A stretch of 43,122 nt of DNA from positions 1 through 43,122 of the IMG/VR virus record IMGVR_UViG_3300005577_000052. One strand, written 5' to 3'. The notes beneath the pieces are model-generated. The model did no database searches. It was not told where the DNA came from and saw only the letters and a program-made list of their open reading frames with translations. Below are positions 37,612 through 43,122 of the stretch, in pieces. Origin of the DNA: a virus. Position 1 is the first letter of the stretch. Each line of letters opens with the position of its first letter. Both the position numbers and the translations under genes were made by a program.

Positions 37612-38552
37612 AGCGCGTGCTCGTAACCGGCGGCGCTGGATTTATCGGTCGGCACTTCGTTCGCTACCTGCTGGCCAACACGGACTGGCACATCAGCGTG
37701 CTGGACCGACTCGGCGAAGGCAGCGAGCTGACCCAGCTGTGGCGTGAGAACTCGTCCCGGCTCGACTTCATTTGGCACGACCTGCGCGCGCCCATGAAGG
37801 TGAACAACCCGCTCCGGTACCGCTACATCGTGCACATGGCGGCCGGCTCGCACGTGGACCGGAGCATCAAGGACCCAATGGGGTTCGTCGCGGACAACGT
37901 GACCGGCACGGCCAACCTGCTCGAGTTCGCACGGCACGTGGATGGCTTGGAAAAGCTGCTGCACTTCAGCACCGACGAGGTGTTCGGCGCGGCGAACGGA
38001 AAGGCGTTCGATGAGTACGACTCGTTCTACCCGACCAACCCTTACTCGGCTTCAAAAGCTGCGGCCGAAGCGCTCTGCCCGGCTTGGGCGAACACTTTCG
38101 GGCTGCCCATCGTCGTTACTCGCTGCACAAATGTGGCCGGTCCAGGCCAGGATGGCGAGAAGTTCATCCCGTCTACCATCGCCAAAGTGGGACGTGGAGA
38201 GGTGGTCCAGATCCATTCGCGCAACGGTGCCGCCTCCTCCAGAAAGTATATCGATGTTGAGGACGTGTGTTCCGCCGTTCATCAAGTTCTCATTCGGGGA
38301 GGAGTCATCGCCGGTCGAGGCACCGGCTACTACAACATCGCCGGAGAAACCGACTACTCCAACGTCGACGTAGCGGCGCGCATTGCCGAGCTGATGGGCA
38401 AGCGGCTCGAGTGGGAGCTGGTCGAGGACCCGCCGAACCGGCCGCGCCCGGACTTGCGGTACGACCTGAACAACTCGCGCCTGAAGAACCTTGGCTGGGA
38501 GCAGCGCATCAGCCTCGACACCACGCTGCGGAGGATTCTGCAATGCGACTAG
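37608..38552 (+). CDS. NAD-dependent epimerase/dehydratase (NDP-sugar)
   Basis: The 314-residue protein is an extended SDR: GGAGFIG (8-14) binds NAD, HMAAGSHVDRS follows, STDEVFG gives the active-site Thr-Asp-Glu, and NPYSASKAAAEAL holds Tyr-x3-Lys. ProArg-rich substrate loops (NRPRPDLRYDLNNSRLKNLGW) close it, as in 4,6-dehydratases and related epimerases. The Thr-Asp-Glu triad favours a dTDP-glucose 4,6-dehydratase-like reaction. It is ATGA-coupled to the methyltransferase. Confidence 0.85.
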   Translation: MKRVLVTGGAGFIGRHFVRYLLANTDWHISVLDRLGEGSELTQLWRENSSRLDFIWHDLRAPMKVNNPLRYRYIVHMAAGSHVDRSIKDPMGFVADNVTGTANLLEFARHVDGLEKLLHFSTDEVFGAANGKAFDEYDSFYPTNPYSASKAAAEALCPAWANTFGLPIVVTRCTNVAGPGQDGEKFIPSTIAKVGRGEVVQIHSRNGAASSRKYIDVEDVCSAVHQVLIRGGVIAGRGTGYYNIAGETDYSNVDVAARIAELMGKRLEWELVEDPPNRPRPDLRYDLNNSRLKNLGWEQRISLDTTLRRILQCD

Positions 38553-39199
38553 GGCTCATCGGCACGGGCAAACAGGGCCAGCGGTACCTGCAGGAGAAGA
38601 ATGGCGGACGTCATATCGTTGTTAGCGGGTCTCGTCGTATTCCTCTCGATTCTGTCGATGGTGTTATTGTCGCCACCCACCCTGCGGGACATAAGGAGCT
38701 TGCTCTCGAAGCAATCGCGGCGGGCAAGGCGGTCCTGATTGAGAAGCCGCTGGCGCTGAATCTGCGGGACTGCATGGACATCATCGATGCGGCCGAGAAA
38801 GCGGGAGTTCGTCTTGAGGTGGCGCACACGCATCTGTGGTCGGACCGTTGGTCGCGAAAGCCCTCCGATGGGAACATCATTGTTGATGTTCGCTGGAGCG
38901 AGCATGAGCGCGATTATTCGGTCTGGCTCGACTGGGGGCCGCACGTTCTTGCAATGGCGGCTTCGCTGCTGCCCGATGCCGGCCCTGCAGAGTTGAATGC
39001 CGCCGTGTGCTTGAGCAGGTGGAAAGAGCGACGCATCTTCGTGGCCGCTGTGATGCGTGACCGATCGCACTTTATCTACACAGGAGAATCCAACAGGTTC
39101 CCCATGGGCCGGATGACGGACGCGCTCTGTGGCGGCTACGACGTTACCCCTTACGACTTCAACCGGCGCGTCTACCGCGCCCTATTCGCGGAGGACTGA
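38543..39199 (+). CDS. Gfo/Idh/MocA-family oxidoreductase
   Basis: This 218-residue protein is read from ATG 38543, overlapping the previous gene by ten bases. LGLIGTGKQGQRYLQEKNGG opens the Rossmann fold; DGVIVATHPAGHKELAL and LIEKPLALNLRDC are the typical next motifs. At 218 residues it is shorter than usual (330 or more), so the C-terminal substrate domain is reduced. It may reduce a keto sugar in the same pathway, though activity is uncertain given the truncation. Confidence 0.7.
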   Translation: MRLGLIGTGKQGQRYLQEKNGGRHIVVSGSRRIPLDSVDGVIVATHPAGHKELALEAIAAGKAVLIEKPLALNLRDCMDIIDAAEKAGVRLEVAHTHLWSDRWSRKPSDGNIIVDVRWSEHERDYSVWLDWGPHVLAMAASLLPDAGPAELNAAVCLSRWKERRIFVAAVMRDRSHFIYTGESNRFPMGRMTDALCGGYDVTPYDFNRRVYRALFAED

Positions 39200-39456
39200 T
39201 GCCACCTGCAAAAGAGACTGACGGAATCGAGATTACCGGGTTCATTCTGCCTTCAACGGTGCGGCTCACGGCCACGGCCGAGTCGGGTCTGATGGTTGGC
39301 GCGCACTTCTCGACCGGCATGACCATCAGCGGCCGAATCAAGAAGATGGCTGTACTCGATACTGGCGCCGTGCGCGTTACGGTCGACCAGGGCGACGATA
39401 GGCCGCGCAAGTACCTGCTCATCTTCCCGACAGGCATGGTCGCGGAGGTCGCATGA
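39199..39456 (+). CDS. small unknown protein between sugar and chaperone genes
   Basis: This 85-residue beta-rich protein contains GIEITGFILPSTVRLTATAE, GAHFSTGMTISGRIKK and PRKYLLIFPTGMVAEVA. There is no signal or membrane segment. It is coupled to the oxidoreductase and to the GroES-like gene (ATGA). Function unknown. Confidence 0.5.
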   Translation: MPPAKETDGIEITGFILPSTVRLTATAESGLMVGAHFSTGMTISGRIKKMAVLDTGAVRVTVDQGDDRPRKYLLIFPTGMVAEVA

Positions 39457-39806
39457 GGCCCTACGCTGACAACGTGATTGTGCAGCTCGAACCGCTCGAG
39501 ACGATGACGGCGAGCGGTCTGCATCTGCCGCAGCAGTCGCGCCAGGGTGCGCGCGGCAGCCGCAAAGCCAAGGTGATTGCGTCAGGCCCGGGCCATTACC
39601 GCCAGGTGCGTGACGGCGCGAACGGCAGCCGGGACCAAGCGTTCATCGCAAACGAGACGCAGCCGGGCGACACGGTCCTGGTCGATGCGCTCGCGGGCCA
39701 AGCCTGGGAAGCCGACATGTCCATGCCGCGCCACAACAAGGGCGGTGACTTCGGGGACACCCGAATCGTTCGCGAGGCCGAAATTCTCGCAATCATCGAA
39801 GAATGA
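39453..39806 (+). CDS. GroES-like co-chaperonin
   Basis: This 117-residue protein matches the GroES/Cpn10 fold: MRPYADNVIVQLEPLE, the mobile-loop segment TASGLHLPQQSRQGARG where GroES normally has GGIVL-type residues, KVIASGPGHYR, GDTVLVDALAG and the end EILAIIEE. In the loop the GroEL-contacting I-V-L is L-H-L. About 20 residues are inserted before GDTVL. A phage co-chaperonin can enlarge or retune the host GroEL chamber for capsid folding, as T4 gp31 does. It sits right before the terminase/head genes. Confidence 0.8.
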   Translation: MRPYADNVIVQLEPLETMTASGLHLPQQSRQGARGSRKAKVIASGPGHYRQVRDGANGSRDQAFIANETQPGDTVLVDALAGQAWEADMSMPRHNKGGDFGDTRIVREAEILAIIEE

Positions 39807-40150
39807 AACGGCGATTGGGGGCACTCGAGCGCGCGGTCGGCAGCTTCGAAGCGATGGCCGGGCTCGCCACGTTCGAGGAAAAGCGCCGTTCGCTGCTCGG
39901 CAAGGTCGATGAGGTGTACGACCTTGCCGAGACGGGACGAAACTACGAAGACAAGAACGGCATCGAGCATCGCCAGCCCGACTCGAGCGGCATGGTGAAG
40001 TGCGTCGAGCTCGCAGCGCGCCTGCTGGGCGTACTGGCCGAGGCAGAGCGCCGCGCGAAGGATGGCGACGGCGAAACGCGCGAAGCAGACATCGAGACGG
40101 TCATCCAACAGCTGCAGAAGCTCGGGTACAGCGTCAAAAAGGCGGCGTGA
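39803..40150 (+). CDS. probable small terminase subunit
   Basis: The 115-residue protein lies directly before the large terminase gene (GTGA). It is mostly helical and charged (FEEKRRSLLGKVDEVYDLAE; LAARLLGVLAEAERRAKDG) and ends in VIQQLQKLGYSVKKAA. Helical oligomers with position immediately before TerL are typical of TerS. The usual N-terminal HTH is not visible, so the call is by context. Confidence 0.5.
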   Translation: MKRRLGALERAVGSFEAMAGLATFEEKRRSLLGKVDEVYDLAETGRNYEDKNGIEHRQPDSSGMVKCVELAARLLGVLAEAERRAKDGDGETREADIETVIQQLQKLGYSVKKAA

Positions 40151-41568
40151 AGCTCTCGCTCCCGTCAAAGGTGCTCGACTCGCTCAGGGCACTATCGGGA
40201 GCGCCTCACCCGCTCATCGACGGCATGCACGCCGTGCAGCGCTCGTTCGTCACCGACAAGCGAACGCGCAAGGCCTGGAGAGCTGGCCGCCGCAGTGGCA
40301 AGAGTCACGGTCTCGGCGGCTGGTTCTTCGACGGCATGGAGGAGACGCCAGGCGAGCGCTCGGTCTACGTCGCGCTGAGTCGCAGCAAGGCCAAGCAAAT
40401 CCTCTGGGATGGCGCGCTCGAGCGGATGCGGCGCGAGTACAACCTTCCGATCCGTCTGACCACGAGCGACGGGCAGCTGATGGTTCGACACCGCAACGGC
40501 TCGTCGCTGTGGCTGGTCGGATGCAAGGATAAGCAGCAGGCCGAGAAACTGCGCGGCGAGCGATTCAAGCGCGCGGCGGTCGATGAAGCGCAGGCGTTCC
40601 CGGACTGGCTTGAGTACCTGGTGGAGGACTGCCTTGACCCGGCGCTGATGGACTTGAGCGGCTCGCTCGCGCTGACAGGCACGCCATCTGCGCTCGCGGT
40701 TGGCTACTTCTACGAAGTCACGACCGGGCTGCGCCAAGGCTGGTCCACCTATCACTCGACGGTGCTCGACAACACGAGCATGCCGCACGCGCGGGCATGG
40801 CTGGACGAGAAGCGCAGGCAGCTCGGCTGGGGCGACAGTCACCCTACCTACCTCAGGGAGTGGATGGGCGAATGGGTCGATGACCCCGGCGCGCTGGTCT
40901 ACCCGATCCTGCACGAGAACAGCTGGGCGCCGAACAAGGATGGCTCGCACCCGTACGGTCTGCCGCCTGGTGAGTACATCTACGGGCTCGGCATCGACCT
41001 CGGGTTCGGGGAGCGCTCGACCGCCTTCGTTCTGGTCGCGGTCCGGCGCGGCACGGGCGAAATCTACGTCCTGAAGGCCTACACGCGGTCCAGGCTCATC
41101 CCGACGGCCCTGGCGAACCACGTCCAGGCGGTCCGGGACAGGCTGCGCCAGGAGACCGGCGCGGGGCTGCGCGTGGTGGTGGACGAAGGCGCGCTAGGCA
41201 AGGGCTACGCCGAGCAGATGCGGAGCATGGGCGTGGGCTGCGAAGCGGCCGAAAAGACCGAGAAACGCGCGTATCAGGAGTACGTCGGCGGCATCATCAA
41301 AAGCCTCGGCATGAAGGTCGACTTCGGCCAGTGCCAGGAATTGCTGAGCGAAACCCGCAAGTTGCAGTTCGACCCGGAGACGGGCGAGGAGGACGAGCGG
41401 TACCAGCGGCACTGCGCTGACGCCCTGCTCTACATCGTCCGGGCCATGTTCCCTCGGTACGACCCACAGCAGACCGAGCCGGAATATGGCACACCCGAGT
41501 GGCACAAGGCACAGATGGCAGCCGAGCGCGCCCGGGTCATCAAAGAGCACATGAAGCGCAAGAAATAG
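40147..41568 (+). CDS. large terminase subunit
   Basis: The 473-residue protein is read from GTG 40147 (GTGA overlap with the previous stop). Walker A is AGRRSGKS (46-53) and Walker B ends in Asp146-Glu147 (AAVDEAQAF), so the ATPase part is complete. The nuclease part has Asp284 in GIDLGFG, Asp346 in VVVDEGALGKG and Asp425 in HCADALLY, the three metal ligands. It packages DNA into the prohead. The frame upstream of 40147 lies within TerS. Packaging type (cos, pac or terminal repeat) cannot be read directly. Confidence 0.92.
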   Translation: MKLSLPSKVLDSLRALSGAPHPLIDGMHAVQRSFVTDKRTRKAWRAGRRSGKSHGLGGWFFDGMEETPGERSVYVALSRSKAKQILWDGALERMRREYNLPIRLTTSDGQLMVRHRNGSSLWLVGCKDKQQAEKLRGERFKRAAVDEAQAFPDWLEYLVEDCLDPALMDLSGSLALTGTPSALAVGYFYEVTTGLRQGWSTYHSTVLDNTSMPHARAWLDEKRRQLGWGDSHPTYLREWMGEWVDDPGALVYPILHENSWAPNKDGSHPYGLPPGEYIYGLGIDLGFGERSTAFVLVAVRRGTGEIYVLKAYTRSRLIPTALANHVQAVRDRLRQETGAGLRVVVDEGALGKGYAEQMRSMGVGCEAAEKTEKRAYQEYVGGIIKSLGMKVDFGQCQELLSETRKLQFDPETGEEDERYQRHCADALLYIVRAMFPRYDPQQTEPEYGTPEWHKAQMAAERARVIKEHMKRKK

Positions 41569-41595
41569 TGTGCCACCTGTGCCATACTGGGCCAC

Positions 41596-43122
41596 GTGGT
41601 GAAGCGCACGATTACGAGCACCCGTGCCACCGGGACGGCATGGCACAAGCTGCCGAAGTCCGAGATGGGCCAAGGCGTGGCGCGCATGATCGAAGCGTTC
41701 AAGCGCGAGCAGAGCGGCCGGCGAACAAGGTACCGCCGCAATCTCGAGCTGTACGAGCGGCGCAAGGCGAATGACGCCAGCGCTTTCCAGGACGGTGGCA
41801 GCGAGGACTTCGAACGTGACCGGCTCGGGCTGATTCGGTCCGCGGTCGCTACGGCCGTCTCGAGCGTGTACGCGCCGCAGAAGCCGAAGCCACAATTCCA
41901 GACGAGCGGCGCGAGCTGGGCCATCCGGCGCAGAGCCTACAAGCTCGATAGGATTTGCGAAGGCATCATCAACCAGCGGCAGGGGCGTTGGATCAACGTC
42001 TGGGCGCTGATGACCGATGCCGGCACCGAGACTGCCGTGCAGGGTGTCGCACCCATCAAGGTCGTCGCCGACATGGCGAACAAGCGGATTGCGCACAAGC
42101 TCATTCCGCACCCGGACATCTGGTTCGACCCGACCGAAGGGCGACACCCGCGCAACCTGTACCATCGCGAGCCCATCGCGGAGATTGACGCGCTCGCGCT
42201 GTGGCCGAACGCACGCGAAGCCATCATCGGCGCACAGCCGTACGAGTGGTACCAGCAGATTGCGTCGAAGCCGCGCGACTCGAAAACCATCGAGCTGCAG
42301 TACGCCTACTGCCTGCCCGAATCGACCGAGAAGCCCGGCAAGTGGTGCGCCGTCATCGCCGGCACGGTTGTGGACTCAGGCGACTGGGATGCTCCGGACT
42401 TTCCGTTCGTGATGATTGGCTGGGAGCCGCATCGCGAGGGGCCTTGGTACGCCGGCATTGTCGATGAGGGCGCGAGCCAAGCGGAGTTCTGTTCCGAGCT
42501 GTACTTGCGCCTCAAGTACCGCTGCATCATCGCGAGCGGCAAAAAAATCTACTACCCGCGCGACACGGTCAAAGCTGATGACCTGGCTCTGAACGATGCC
42601 ACTGTGGCCGTTGCCTTCGACGGCAGCATTCCGCCGCAAGAGAGCCTGACGCCGCCGTTCACTCCGACCGAGCAAGAGTTCCTCCAGTACAGCATCCAGA
42701 ACTTCTGGGACGCGATCGGCATCAGCCAGGTCAGCGCGGCCGCACGTCGCGAGCAAGGCGTCTCGAGCGGTATCGCGATGATGACGCTGAACGACACCAA
42801 AGCCGGCCGGCAACTGGTCAAGGCGCAGCGCTACGAACAGGCGTTCGTGGACTTGGCGCATCAGTACGTCTGGCGCCTGCGCGAGCTTGCTGCGGAGAAC
42901 AAAGACTTCTCGGTGCAGTGGGCGGGCAAGAAGCTCATCCGCGAAATCAAGTGGAACGACGCGGACGTCGAGGACGACATGTTCTCCGTCACGGTCGGCG
43001 CAAGCTCGGCGCTCCCGCATGACCCGGCCGGTCGCCAGCAGATGGTGTCCGAGCTGTACCAGCAGGGCATGATTTCCCAGGAGACGGCCAAGACGCTCAT
43101 CGGCTGGCCCGACCTGGACAAC
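41596..43122 (+). CDS. portal protein, N-terminal part (continues at 101 through 526)
   Basis: The gene begins at GTG 41596 or GTG 41599 in the same frame as TerL, 27 or 30 bases after its stop; ATG 41665 is a later alternative. The full protein would have about 650 residues. FQDGGSEDFERDRLGLIRSA and YEWYQQIASK are in line with podovirus portals; the DSGDWDAPDFPFVMIGWEP and LYLRLKYRCIIASGKKIYYP blocks form the wing/stem. The last 100 bases duplicate the start of the window. TerL-portal-scaffold-capsid is the usual order. Confidence 0.85.
   Translation, partial: MVKRTITSTRATGTAWHKLPKSEMGQGVARMIEAFKREQSGRRTRYRRNLELYERRKANDASAFQDGGSEDFERDRLGLIRSAVATAVSSVYAPQKPKPQFQTSGASWAIRRRAYKLDRICEGIINQRQGRWINVWALMTDAGTETAVQGVAPIKVVADMANKRIAHKLIPHPDIWFDPTEGRHPRNLYHREPIAEIDALALWPNAREAIIGAQPYEWYQQIASKPRDSKTIELQYAYCLPESTEKPGKWCAVIAGTVVDSGDWDAPDFPFVMIGWEPHREGPWYAGIVDEGASQAEFCSELYLRLKYRCIIASGKKIYYPRDTVKADDLALNDATVAVAFDGSIPPQESLTPPFTPTEQEFLQYSIQNFWDAIGISQVSAAARREQGVSSGIAMMTLNDTKAGRQLVKAQRYEQAFVDLAHQYVWRLRELAAENKDFSVQWAGKKLIREIKWNDADVEDDMFSVTVGASSALPHDPAGRQQMVSELYQQGMISQETAKTLIGWPDLDN
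43023..43122. repeat. terminal direct repeat, right copy
   Basis: Exact copy of positions 1-100. Removing one copy gives a 43,022-base circle in which the portal reading frame continues from 43122 into 101. Confidence 0.97.

Noticed and set aside
1-43122. diversity-generating retroelement, CRISPR array, insertion sequence or toxin-antitoxin pair
   Set aside because: No reverse transcriptase, spaced direct repeats, transposase signature or recognisable toxin pair was found by reading both strands.

Overview
This window is a complete temperate phage genome that has been opened inside the portal gene. The first 100 bases are repeated exactly as the last 100 (1-100 = 43023-43122), so the molecule closes into a circle of 43,022 unique bases. 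The sequence is GC-rich. The morphogenesis set is TerL, portal, scaffold, capsid, adaptor, a large nozzle-like protein, three ejection-type proteins and two receptor-binding/enzymatic tail proteins, with no tape measure, sheath or tail-tube gene. That points to a short-tailed (podovirus) virion. Lipoproteins with lipoboxes and O-antigen-type sugar genes suggest a Gram-negative, high-GC host. I cannot name the host; Myxococcota is a weak guess.

Layout. (1) 39803-18567 across the junction, + strand: packaging, head, tail, ejection and lysis genes, mostly joined by 1-4 base stop/start overlaps. (2) 18508-25175, - strand: one leftward early operon of sixteen mostly small unknown genes. It includes a conserved phage protein with the HYGKVPGT motif, a DUF551 protein, a winged-helix protein and zinc-ribbon proteins. 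(3) 25184-25944: the genetic switch. A leftward XRE repressor with its own hairpin terminator faces a rightward Cro-like XRE protein. Two sigma70-like promoters, one leftward (PL) and one rightward (PR), each carry the same three-half-site operator exactly inside the 17-base spacer, and both appear to make leaderless mRNAs. (4) 25947-28553: an antisense lipoprotein gene (moron-like), small early genes, an excisionase-like protein and a tyrosine integrase. Its reading frame runs through an attP whose 47-base core equals the 3' half of a tRNA-Phe(GAA). (5) 28550-31152: early rightward genes including a VRR-NUC nuclease, a stand-alone DnaA domain IV protein, a replisome organiser with repeats in its linker, and a G39P-like helicase loader. 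No polymerase or helicase is present, so replication uses the host machinery. (6) 31220-39199: a sugar-nucleotide and glycosyltransferase island with two GT proteins, two methyltransferases, a cupin, an epimerase/dehydratase and a Gfo/Idh oxidoreductase, interrupted by an HNH endonuclease. A phage GroES follows it.

How it works together. The repressor and Cro share the same GNFSK recognition-helix residues and probably compete for the two operators. Because attP lies between int and the replication genes, integration would cut the rightward operon. In the prophage, PR could then drive only cro to int, while replication, sugar and structural genes would sit at the other prophage end behind the host tRNA-Phe gene. 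Excision rejoins them. The sugar island could decorate the virion, the DNA or the host surface; nothing in the sequence decides which. The least explained parts are the sugar island with its unusual methyltransferase, the operator-in-spacer leaderless switch, and the attP placement that makes lytic gene expression depend on excision.
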